A stretch of DNA of 64,000 nt, from the NCBI RefSeq assembly GCF_009363075.1, contig NZ_CP045293.1:4486001-4550000 (forward strand). Reading direction: 5' to 3'. This DNA comes from Paenibacillus guangzhouensis (GTDB lineage Bacteria > Bacillota > Bacilli > Paenibacillales > Paenibacillaceae). The translations under genes and the position numbers were made by a program. How positions within the stretch are numbered: the stretch's first letter is position 1; the number at the start of each line of letters is the position of its first letter. The notes beneath the pieces are model-generated. The model did not search any database. It saw only the letters and a program-made list of their open reading frames with translations, and was not told the origin of the DNA. Below, piece after piece: positions 44,087 through 51,410 of the stretch.

Positions 44087-44518
44087 ATGACAACAAATAC
44101 ACCGGAGACACTCCCGGATATCGTAAAAGAAATTGAATTTAACGCCCCGATTCAAAAAGTGTGGGATTCGGTATCAAGTGCGGAAGGCATTGCCGCGTGG
44201 TTCATGCCAAATGATTTCGAACCGGTGCTGGGACATAAATTCACGATTACATCTACCTACGCGGTGTCGCCGTGTGAAGTGCTCGAGATCGATCCACCGA
44301 ACAAGCTGGTATTCAGCTGGGGTGAAGATTGGGTCATCACGTTCGAGTTGAGAGCGATTGAAGATCGGACAGCATTCACGTTGATTCATGGCGGTTGGGT
44401 GGACAAGGTGGCGCCAGACACGGGAATTCCTTACTCCGTCGCTCGCGACCGCATGAATGGAGGCTGGGATTCGGCTGTGCTGCCACGGCTTAAAGCGTAT
44501 GTTGAGGGTACGGCATGA
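44087..44518 (+). CDS. SRPBCC/AHSA1-domain protein
   Basis: This 143-residue START-like protein shows the AHSA1 pattern: KEIEFNAPIQKVWDSVSSAEGIAAWFMPNDFEP at the N-terminus, a central LEIDPPNKLVFSWGEDWVITFELR and a C-terminal long helix GWDSAVLPRLKAYV. Such proteins bind hydrophobic ligands. It overlaps the ArsR gene by 4 bp (ATGA), a common pairing. AGGAGG lies about 8 bp before the ATG. Confidence 0.92.
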   Translation: MTTNTPETLPDIVKEIEFNAPIQKVWDSVSSAEGIAAWFMPNDFEPVLGHKFTITSTYAVSPCEVLEIDPPNKLVFSWGEDWVITFELRAIEDRTAFTLIHGGWVDKVAPDTGIPYSVARDRMNGGWDSAVLPRLKAYVEGTA

Positions 44519-44895
44519 CGGCTGCACCAAAATATGACATATTTCAAGCAATTGCGGATCCAACCCGCCGGAAGCTGCTGCATCTGCTCGCGGAAGAGAA
44601 GGAGCTGCCTGTCAGTGTGATCAGCAGCAATTTCCCGATGAGCCGTACGGCCGTCTCGAAGCATTTGCATGTGCTGGAGAGCGCCGGACTCGTCTCGGAG
44701 CGCAAGATTGGGCGCGAGACCAGATACCGTCTGCATGCCGCGCCGCTGCGTGAGCTTAAGGATTGGCTCGCGTATTATGAGCAGTTCTGGGACAACAAAC
44801 TCGCGATGTTGAAGCATCTGGTGGAGGCGGCGGATGAAGAGTTGAAGTCTGAGCGGAATCCATCGAATGTAACCGGACCGCTTAAGCCGCTCTGA
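44515..44895 (+). CDS. ArsR-family transcriptional repressor
   Basis: The 126-residue winged-helix protein (IADPTRRKLLHLLAEEKELPVSVISSNFPMSRTAVSKHLHVLESAGLVSERKIGRETRYRLH) lacks the Cys-rich metal sites of metal-sensing ArsR members. It probably responds to an organic ligand or to its SRPBCC partner. It is translationally coupled to that gene (ATGA overlap). It may bind the GGAACGGTTCC palindrome in the promoter at 44003. Confidence 0.93.
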   Translation: MTAAPKYDIFQAIADPTRRKLLHLLAEEKELPVSVISSNFPMSRTAVSKHLHVLESAGLVSERKIGRETRYRLHAAPLRELKDWLAYYEQFWDNKLAMLKHLVEAADEELKSERNPSNVTGPLKPL

Positions 44896-44937
44896 TTGCT
44901 GCAGTAAAGGTCCATGGGATGAAAGGAGTTAACCACG

Positions 44938-45618
44938 ATGAGAATTCATATCCTCGTTGCAGACGATGATCCGCATATCCGCGAGCTGCTGCGTTTTATT
45001 CTGGAAAAGGAAGGGTATGTCCCGCATGAAGCGGAAGATGGCGAGCAAGCGATGCACATTCTGGAGCACGAACAAGTGCATCTTGCGGTGATTGATGTGA
45101 TGATGCCGGGCAAGACGGGCCTCGAGCTCTGCGAAGAGATTCGGCGGCACCATGATCTGCCCGTCATTCTATTAACGGCAAAAGGTGAAATGGAAGATAA
45201 GGAGAAGGGCTTCCTGTCCGGCACGGATGATTATATGGTCAAGCCCTTTGAACCGAAGGAGCTGCTGTTCCGGATTCGCGCGCTGCTGCGCCGGTATCAA
45301 CTGGTATCCGCCGAGACAATTAAGCTCGGTCGTACCTTGATTGATCGTAGAAGCTATGAGATTCATGCGGGCGGGGACACACTTGTGCTGCCGCTCAAGG
45401 AATTCGAGCTGCTGTCGCATCTCGCAAGCAACCCTGGGCGGATCTTCACACGGGAGCAATTGCTGCAAGCGATCTGGGGATCCGATTATGAAGGGGACAG
45501 CCGTACGATCGATGTCCATATCAAACGTCTCCGCGAACGGTTCCATGACAGACCGGAAGACTTCATTATTACGACCGTTCGTGGGCTAGGGTACAAGCTC
45601 GAGGTGACCGAGACGTGA
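44938..45618 (+). CDS. OmpR-family response regulator
   Basis: This 226-residue protein has a receiver domain (1-120) with the acidic pocket Asp9-Asp11, phospho-acceptor Asp53 in VIDVMMPG and Lys in LLTAKGE. A winged-helix DNA-binding domain (about 128-224; LPLKEFELLSHLASNPGRIFTREQLLQAIWG, RTIDVHIKRLRERF) follows. AAAGGAG lies 8 bp before the ATG. It overlaps the histidine kinase by 4 bp. Its likely targets are the two GTTCAT-N5-GTTCAT promoters at 47931 and 50270. Confidence 0.96.
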   Translation: MRIHILVADDDPHIRELLRFILEKEGYVPHEAEDGEQAMHILEHEQVHLAVIDVMMPGKTGLELCEEIRRHHDLPVILLTAKGEMEDKEKGFLSGTDDYMVKPFEPKELLFRIRALLRRYQLVSAETIKLGRTLIDRRSYEIHAGGDTLVLPLKEFELLSHLASNPGRIFTREQLLQAIWGSDYEGDSRTIDVHIKRLRERFHDRPEDFIITTVRGLGYKLEVTET

Positions 45619-46994
45619 GAACCCTATACGTTCGCATCGTGATGATCTTCCTGCTGATTACGTTCTTAGGAGGAATTCTTGCCCTCATTGTCACGAACTT
45701 CTATTATCTTGGACATATTCGAGATTCGAACGAGAAAAAAATAATGAGCATCGGGGAGGACATTCGCTCCCTCTACGTGCAGAATCCGGACATGGAACTT
45801 GGCAGCTATCTGACGCATATCGCGAACCTTGGATATCAGATTTATGCCGTCGACAGTGACTTGAACGGAACCTATTATGGCACTCCCTTCAAACACAAAC
45901 AGTTCAATGGCGAACATATCAAGCATGTCCTGCAAGGCGGTGTCTATAACGGCATCAAGCAGGAATCCCAATGGCTCAAGATCAATAGTCTATTCGAAAA
46001 CAGCCTGCGCAACAGCGTCGGTCTGCCTGTGCAAGTTCATGGCGAGCCTTATGCCCTCTTCATTCGTCCGAACATGGAGCAGCAGATCGGCGAAGTGCGG
46101 ATCATCCTCGCTCTGCTGATCGGCTTCTCGTTCTTGTTCAGCATCATCTTGATCGTCGTCCTGTCGCGCTTCATCGTCAAGCCGATCAAGAAGCTGACCG
46201 ATGCGACGCATCGCATTGTCGGCGGTGATTACCGGATGGAGCTCGACGTTACGCGGCGCGACGAGATCGGAAATCTGGCGCGGGACTTCACGCATATGGC
46301 GCGGTCGATCAAGCAATTGGATAACATGCGGCAGGAGTTCGTCGCGAACGTCTCGCATGAGATTCAATCGCCATTGACGTCGATTCAGGGCTTCGCCCAA
46401 TCGATCTTGGAGAAGAAGACGACCCCAGAGGAAGAGGAGCGGTATTTGCGCATCATTGAGGAGGAGAGCCGGCGTCTCTCTTCCTTGAGCAAACAATTGT
46501 TAACCTTGGCGACGCTCGACAAGGAAGATCATATCCTGAAGCGCTCGAGTTTCCGGCTGGATGAGCAGATCCGGCAGATTTTCATCGTGACGGAACAGCA
46601 ATGGTCCGATCGCGATCTTGAGCTGGATCTCGATCTCGCCGAGGTGGTCGTGAGCGCAGATCAGCAGCTGCTCTACCAGGTGTGGTACAACTTGATCACG
46701 AACGCGATCAAGTTCACGAACCCTGGGGGCATGCTGCGGGTCACCCTGGCAGCGGAGGCTAGGCTCGCTGTCGTGCGGATCGCTGACTCCGGCATCGGCA
46801 TCCCGGAGGACGAGCTTGCGCATATCTTCGACCGCTTCTACAAAGCGGACAAGACGCGCACTCGGGCGCAGGGCGGCAGCGGCCTCGGGCTGTCCATCGC
46901 GAGAAAGGTCACCACGCTGCACGGCGGGCGCATCGAGGTCGCGAGCCGCTTGGGCGAGGGCACCGAGTTCACGGTGCGGTTGCCCGTGGGGTGA
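45615..46994 (+). CDS. Sensor histidine kinase
   Basis: The 459-residue kinase has transmembrane helix 1 (about 8-30), a roughly 130-residue extracytoplasmic sensor, transmembrane helix 2 (about 163-185) and HAMP (186-238). HisKA follows with phospho-accepting His248 in VSHEIQSPLT, then HATPase_c with N box NLITNAIKF, G1 DSGIGIP and G2 GGSGLGLSI. It starts at GTG 45615 inside the response regulator stop. The signal is unknown. The array and a terminator follow it. Confidence 0.96.
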   Translation: MRTLYVRIVMIFLLITFLGGILALIVTNFYYLGHIRDSNEKKIMSIGEDIRSLYVQNPDMELGSYLTHIANLGYQIYAVDSDLNGTYYGTPFKHKQFNGEHIKHVLQGGVYNGIKQESQWLKINSLFENSLRNSVGLPVQVHGEPYALFIRPNMEQQIGEVRIILALLIGFSFLFSIILIVVLSRFIVKPIKKLTDATHRIVGGDYRMELDVTRRDEIGNLARDFTHMARSIKQLDNMRQEFVANVSHEIQSPLTSIQGFAQSILEKKTTPEEEERYLRIIEEESRRLSSLSKQLLTLATLDKEDHILKRSSFRLDEQIRQIFIVTEQQWSDRDLELDLDLAEVVVSADQQLLYQVWYNLITNAIKFTNPGGMLRVTLAAEARLAVVRIADSGIGIPEDELAHIFDRFYKADKTRTRAQGGSGLGLSIARKVTTLHGGRIEVASRLGEGTEFTVRLPVG

Positions 46995-47079
46995 GCAGGC
47001 TCGCGCAACCGCCTTCGCCACTGCGGAGGCGGTGTGGCGGCAGGCGAGTTGCTGTGAGCTGCGGGCTGGGTGGTGTGAT

Positions 47080-47825
47080 CGGAATAACTGCTTTGGGGCA
47101 GTTATTTCGGTGCATCGCGACTAATCCGAGACAATTAACTGACTTTTTGCAGTTATTTCAGCGCATCGCAGCCGACTCGAGCCATTTAACTGCTTTTTTG
47201 CAGTTATTTCGGCGCATCGCGGCTAATACGAGCCAATTAACTGCTTTTGGGCAGTTATTTCGGCGCATCGCGGCTAATACGAGCCAATTAACTGACTTTT
47301 GGCAGTTATTTCGACGCATCGCGGTTAAGCCGAGCCAATTAACTGCTTTTTGGCAGTTATTTCGGCGCATCTCGACTAATCCGAGACAATTAACTGACTT
47401 TTTGCAGTTATTTCGGTGCATCGCGACTAATCCGAGACAATTAACTGCTTTTTTGCAGTTATTTCGGCGGGTCGCAGCCAGTTCGAGCCAATTAACTGTC
47501 TTTTGGCAGTTATTTCGGCGCATCGCGACTAATACGAGCCAATTAACTGACTTTGGGCAGTTATTTCGACGCATCGCGGCCAATACGAGCCAATTAACTG
47601 CCTATGGGCAGTTATTTCGGCGCATCACGGCCAGTGCGAGCTAAATAACTGACTTTTAGCAGTTATTTCGGCGCATCACGGCCAGTGCGAGCTAATTAAC
47701 TGCCTTTTGGCAGTTATTTCGGCACAATGCGGCTAACCCGAGCTAAATAACTGCCTTTTTGCAGTTATTTCGGCATCTCGCCCCCCCGTCCGAACCAAAT
47801 AACTGACTTTTTGCAGTTATTTCGG
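47080..47825. repeat. Palindromic repeat array 3 (15 units)
   Basis: AACTG-N8-CAGTT cores start at 47086 and recur every 51 bp at 47137, 47188, 47239, 47290, 47341, 47392, 47443, 47494, 47545, 47596, 47647, 47698 and 47749, then at 47801 (52 bp). The spacer consensus is CGGCGCATCGCGGCTAATACGAGC or close variants (shown split: CGGCGCATCGCGG, then CTAATACGAGC). Because 51 is a multiple of three, open frames run across it with a 17-residue period. They lack ribosome binding sites and are by-products. The array lies between the kinase stop and the terminator at 47860, so it is probably in the 3' untranslated RNA. Confidence 0.95.
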
Positions 47826-47859
47826 CAGCCGATCCCGACGCCACGCCACCCCCCCACCC

Positions 47860-47903
47860 AAAAGAGACCCACCTGCACTCCGCAGGACCGGGTCTCTTTT
47901 TTT
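47860..47903 (+). terminator. Terminator after array 3
   Basis: Stem AAAAGAGACCC/GGGTCTCTTTT with inner CCTGC/GCAGG and a run of T. It is the first convincing terminator after the two-component genes. Confidence 0.9.
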
Positions 47904-47930
47904 CGTATCACGCCGTACTTGTAATCCACT

Positions 47931-47963
47931 GTTCATCATCCGTTCATACTCCAGGTCTACAAT
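47931..47963 (+). promoter_or_regulatory. MMPL promoter with GTTCAT direct repeats
   Basis: GTTCAT (47931-47936), 5 bp, GTTCAT (47942-47947), 10 bp, then the -10 TACAAT (47958-47963). The repeats replace a -35 box and are 11 bp apart, about one helical turn, as is usual for OmpR-family tandem sites. Confidence 0.75.
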
Positions 47964-47999
47964 GCATCGTATCAAGTAAGAGATAGGAGGCCTTGAACG

Positions 48000-50228
48000 A
48001 TGCACCGTTTTTTCCAATCGTTAGCGAATCGCATCAGTACCCGCAAGGGCGCTTGGACCGTGCTCACCATATGGCTCGTCGTCATCATCGTATTAAGCGG
48101 CGTAGCACCCAGCTCGAAGAAGTATGCCGTCAGCAGCGGCGAAGGCAGCATTCACGAGAATACACCTTCCGCCATCGCCGAACAGCTGATGAACGAACAA
48201 TTCCCAACCGAAGATGGCCCTGTTGGGTTACTCGTCTTCCATGCGAAGCAGGCCATCACAACCGAGCAACGCGCCAAGATCTCCGAAGTCAGCACTTGGC
48301 TGGCATCGGATCAGAAGCCGGTGCATGTCTCCAGTGCGCTGCCTTTTCACAAGTTCCCGAAACAAGTGCAGGACCAGATGTTCTCGGAGGATCAGACCAC
48401 CCTATTACTCAACATTGCCTTGGATAAAAATCTCGATTCCGCACAGCTCTATGATACGATGCAGCTGATTCGAGACAAAGTCGCTCAGATCGATATGCTA
48501 GATATGCAATTTGAAATCACAGGCCCTGCCGGGATTGCCGCCGATACGACAAGCCTGTTCAAAAATGCCGACTTCGTGCTCATGTTCGCCACCGTCGGGC
48601 TCATTCTCATCATTCTGATCGTCATCTACCGTTCGCCGCTCATGGCCGTCATTCCGCTCATCATCGCGGGGCTCGTGTACCAAGTCACCGACCGTATCCT
48701 CGGACTCGCGGCCAAAAACGAATGGTTCGTCGTCGACAAACAGGCGCTCTCGATCATGATGATCCTGCTCTTCGCCGTTCTGACTGACTACTGTCTCTTC
48801 ATCGTCGCCCGCTACCGCGAGGCTCTGAAGACCATGGACTCCAAATACGAAGCGATGCGCGTCGCCTTCGGCCAAGTGGCGGAACCGATTGCCTTCAGCG
48901 GCGGTACCGTGCTCATCGCGATGCTAACGTTGTTCGCGGCGATCTTCAAGCCGTACCACAACTTCGCACCGGTCTTCTCCGTCGCGATGGTCGTCATTCT
49001 ACTCGGCGGATTGACCCTAATCCCAGCGATCTATACCCTGTTCGGACGCCGTGGATTCTGGCCGTTCATGCCGAAGCAGGAACTTCACACCGCTCCGAAA
49101 AAGAAGCCAGGTTTCTGGGCGCGCATGGGCGGTGTCGTCACGAGAAAGCCAGGGATAACTTCCGGCATTCTACTGCTGTTCCTAATTCTGTCGTCTATCA
49201 ATGTCACGGGGATGAATTACTCCTTCAACCTGATGAAATCTTTTCCGAGTGATACGTCATCGAGACAAGGATTCGAGCTCTTGGAAGAGCAATTCCCGCC
49301 AGGGCAATTGGCGCCCGTTACAGTGCTGCTCCAATCCAATAAAGAAATTGTCATCGACGCGGCCTATATCGAGAAATTAACAAAGCTAACAAAAGCGCTT
49401 GAAGCCGAAGGCGGCATCCATGATATTCGCCCGAACGTCACGCCGGCACTAGCGGCACCGGATGCGAAGCTGCCGGACAAATTCATATCTGATCAGAAGC
49501 ATACGTTGCAATTGAAGGTAACGCTGCAAGCGAACCCTTATGATCCTGAAGCGCTTGATGTCGTCCGCAACTTACAAGACAAGAGCGAATCCATCTTAGA
49601 GCAGGCCGACTTCGATCCGGCGCAGAACACCCTGCATTTCGCGGGACAGACGGCACAGCAGCTCGATGTGCGCGGCATGAATGCGCAGGATACGATCGTT
49701 ACGTTCTCACTCGTCACCCTTCTTATCGCGCTGATGCTCACGTTCCAAGCCCGGTCAATCAAGTTCGCTGTCACGATGATCGTCACGATGCTGCTCTCGT
49801 ATACCGCAACGCTCGGACTCGGCTGGATCGTGTTCCATGACATCCTCGGTTACGACGCGATTAGCTATAGACTGCCTGTATATACGTTCGTCTTCCTGAT
49901 CGCACTCGGCGTCGATTACAACATTATGCTCGTCTCCCGCATCCGGGAAGAAGCGAAGCATCACCCTTGGACTGAAGCGATCAGCCGCGGCGTAGCCAAG
50001 ACTGGAGGCGTCATCTCCTCCGCCGGGATCATTCTCGCAGCCACGTTCTGCGTGCTCATCACCCAACCGCTGCAAGAGCTGTTCTTGTTCGGATTCACGA
50101 TGGCAATGGGGATCTTGATCGACACATTCCTCGTGCGCGGTATGCTGCTGCCGGCGTTAATGACGCTCTTGGGGCCACGCAGCACATCTGTAAAAACACC
50201 GCTCCATCAAGATCATACCCGGTCGTAA
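48000..50228 (+). CDS. MMPL-family RND transporter
   Basis: The 742-residue membrane protein has two repeats of a large extracytoplasmic loop plus about six helices. MMPL motifs include VLTDYCLFIVARYRE (about 260-274) and its repeat ALGVDYNIMLVSRIREE (about 635-651), both with the conserved D-Y pair of the proton relay. Such exporters move lipids, siderophores or hydrophobic drugs. It resembles YdfJ-type proteins regulated by two-component systems. AGGAGG lies 9 bp before the ATG. It is preceded by the RR-HK genes and a GTTCAT promoter. Confidence 0.94.
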   Translation: MHRFFQSLANRISTRKGAWTVLTIWLVVIIVLSGVAPSSKKYAVSSGEGSIHENTPSAIAEQLMNEQFPTEDGPVGLLVFHAKQAITTEQRAKISEVSTWLASDQKPVHVSSALPFHKFPKQVQDQMFSEDQTTLLLNIALDKNLDSAQLYDTMQLIRDKVAQIDMLDMQFEITGPAGIAADTTSLFKNADFVLMFATVGLILIILIVIYRSPLMAVIPLIIAGLVYQVTDRILGLAAKNEWFVVDKQALSIMMILLFAVLTDYCLFIVARYREALKTMDSKYEAMRVAFGQVAEPIAFSGGTVLIAMLTLFAAIFKPYHNFAPVFSVAMVVILLGGLTLIPAIYTLFGRRGFWPFMPKQELHTAPKKKPGFWARMGGVVTRKPGITSGILLLFLILSSINVTGMNYSFNLMKSFPSDTSSRQGFELLEEQFPPGQLAPVTVLLQSNKEIVIDAAYIEKLTKLTKALEAEGGIHDIRPNVTPALAAPDAKLPDKFISDQKHTLQLKVTLQANPYDPEALDVVRNLQDKSESILEQADFDPAQNTLHFAGQTAQQLDVRGMNAQDTIVTFSLVTLLIALMLTFQARSIKFAVTMIVTMLLSYTATLGLGWIVFHDILGYDAISYRLPVYTFVFLIALGVDYNIMLVSRIREEAKHHPWTEAISRGVAKTGGVISSAGIILAATFCVLITQPLQELFLFGFTMAMGILIDTFLVRGMLLPALMTLLGPRSTSVKTPLHQDHTRS

Positions 50229-50269
50229 CTCAACCTGGATCGGCGCTGCGCAACATGTTGTAATGTTCT

Positions 50270-50302
50270 GTTCATTCTCCGTTCATATTCATCTCGTATG
50301 AT
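50270..50302 (+). promoter_or_regulatory. DUF2871 promoter with GTTCAT direct repeats
   Basis: GTTCAT (50270-50275), 5 bp, GTTCAT (50281-50286), 10 bp, then TATGAT (50297-50302). Geometry is identical to the MMPL promoter, so the two genes are probably controlled by the same response regulator. Confidence 0.75.
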
Positions 50303-50362
50303 GGATCGCGTACATGAACGATTCTGATTTCATCCATAACATCGATAAGGAGATTTCATCCT

Positions 50363-50761
50363 ATGAAAAAGAGTTATTATGCCGCATTCTTTTATCTCAT
50401 CATTGGCATGTTGTCCGGTGTATTCTACCGGGAGTATACCAAATATTCCAACTTCGACGGGCAATCCGTGCTCAGCGTCGCCCACACCCATCTGCTCGTG
50501 CTGGGATTTTTATTTTTCCTCGTCGTGCTGATCCTGTGCAAACTATTCGAGATTCATAAGCATAAACAATTTAACCTCTGGTTCATCGTCTATAATGTCG
50601 CGTTCATCATCATGATTGGCGCATTAATCGCACGTGGCATTCTGCAGATCGAAGGATCCGATTTCGCAGGTCTTCCGCATATCGCAGGACTTTCGCATAC
50701 CATCATGTTCGTAGCACTCATCTGGCTCCTCTTGTTGTTCCGTAAAAAAATCAAAGAGTAG
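50363..50761 (+). CDS. DUF2871 family membrane protein
   Basis: The 132-residue protein has four transmembrane helices. Conserved features are GVFYREYTK after helix 1, the SVAHTHLLVLGFLFF motif with paired His and a second AGLSHTIMF with His. The heme-copper-like arrangement of His is notable, but function is unknown. AAGGAG lies 10 bp before the ATG. It follows the MMPL gene but has its own promoter. Confidence 0.9.
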   Translation: MKKSYYAAFFYLIIGMLSGVFYREYTKYSNFDGQSVLSVAHTHLLVLGFLFFLVVLILCKLFEIHKHKQFNLWFIVYNVAFIIMIGALIARGILQIEGSDFAGLPHIAGLSHTIMFVALIWLLLLFRKKIKE

Positions 50762-50782
50762 TAGTGCCCGCTTCGCACGCAG

Positions 50783-50813
50783 CCCATCCTTCAACCTGAA
50801 GGGTGGGTTTTTG
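50783..50813 (+). terminator. Terminator of the DUF2871 gene
   Basis: CCCATCCTTC/GAAGGGTGGG with a 5-nt loop and five T. Confidence 0.9.
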
Positions 50814-50878
50814 TGATTCCCAGCGACCGAGCGCTATGCTAGACTATGGTCATCATCTGAACCACGAAGGAGGCAACC

Positions 50879-51376
50879 ATGACATCCATCGCAGTCGACT
50901 GGGGATCATCCCGAGTCCTATTAACATGGCAGCCAAGCGCCGAACTGCCGCCACGGCATCTTATCACGAGCGTGCACGGTTTCTGCTTCTACCATCAGCA
51001 ATTACTAATCGTAGACCTCCATGATCGCGGCTGGGATTTCCCGGGCGGGCATATTGAAATCGGAGAGACGCCAGAGGCATGCTTTCGCCGGGAAGCGATG
51101 GAAGAAGGCTACGTCGAGGGCGATTGTACGCTGCTTGGCTACACGATCATCGATCACAGCGAGAATCCGAATTGGAGCGAATCCAGCCCCTATCCGAAAA
51201 TTGGATATCAAGTATTCTACCGGATGGGGATTACGACCCTGCATCCTTTTGCAGCAGGTTATGAATCATCGCGAAGAGAACTGATTAATCCTCACCATGT
51301 CGCTGACTATTACCGTGGCTGGCACGCCGTGTACCAAGAAATTTTGGAGTGCGCGATGCTGGACGAGCACAGGTGA
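50879..51376 (+). CDS. Nudix hydrolase
   Basis: The 165-residue protein has a Nudix box of the form G-x5-E-x7-REUxEExGU, starting at GGHIEIGETPEACF and ending RREAMEEGYV (about 58-81). The Glu residues bind Mg2+. Nudix enzymes cleave nucleoside diphosphates linked to another group; the substrate here is unknown. AAGGAGG lies about 6-7 bp before the ATG. Confidence 0.93.
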   Translation: MTSIAVDWGSSRVLLTWQPSAELPPRHLITSVHGFCFYHQQLLIVDLHDRGWDFPGGHIEIGETPEACFRREAMEEGYVEGDCTLLGYTIIDHSENPNWSESSPYPKIGYQVFYRMGITTLHPFAAGYESSRRELINPHHVADYYRGWHAVYQEILECAMLDEHR

Positions 51377-51378
51377 AA

Positions 51379-51402
51379 AAGACCTTCCCCGCGGAAGGTC
51401 TT
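51379..51402. terminator. Bidirectional terminator between Nudix and Lhr genes
   Basis: Perfect 10-bp stem AAGACCTTCC/GGAAGGTCTT with a CCGC loop, flanked by A and T runs between convergent genes. Confidence 0.85.
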
Positions 51403-51410
51403 CCTCTTGT

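Noticed and set aside
46991-47644. Repeat protein with 17-residue units across array 3 (plus strand, and a similar frame on the minus strand)
   Set aside because: The open frame results from the 51-bp period being a multiple of three. There is no ribosome binding site, the frame overlaps the kinase stop, and arrays 1 and 2 with 52-bp steps break the frame.
47080-47825. CRISPR array
   Set aside because: The conserved part is an 18-bp palindrome with a variable centre, and the intervening DNA is itself similar from unit to unit, so there are no unique spacers. No cas genes are present.
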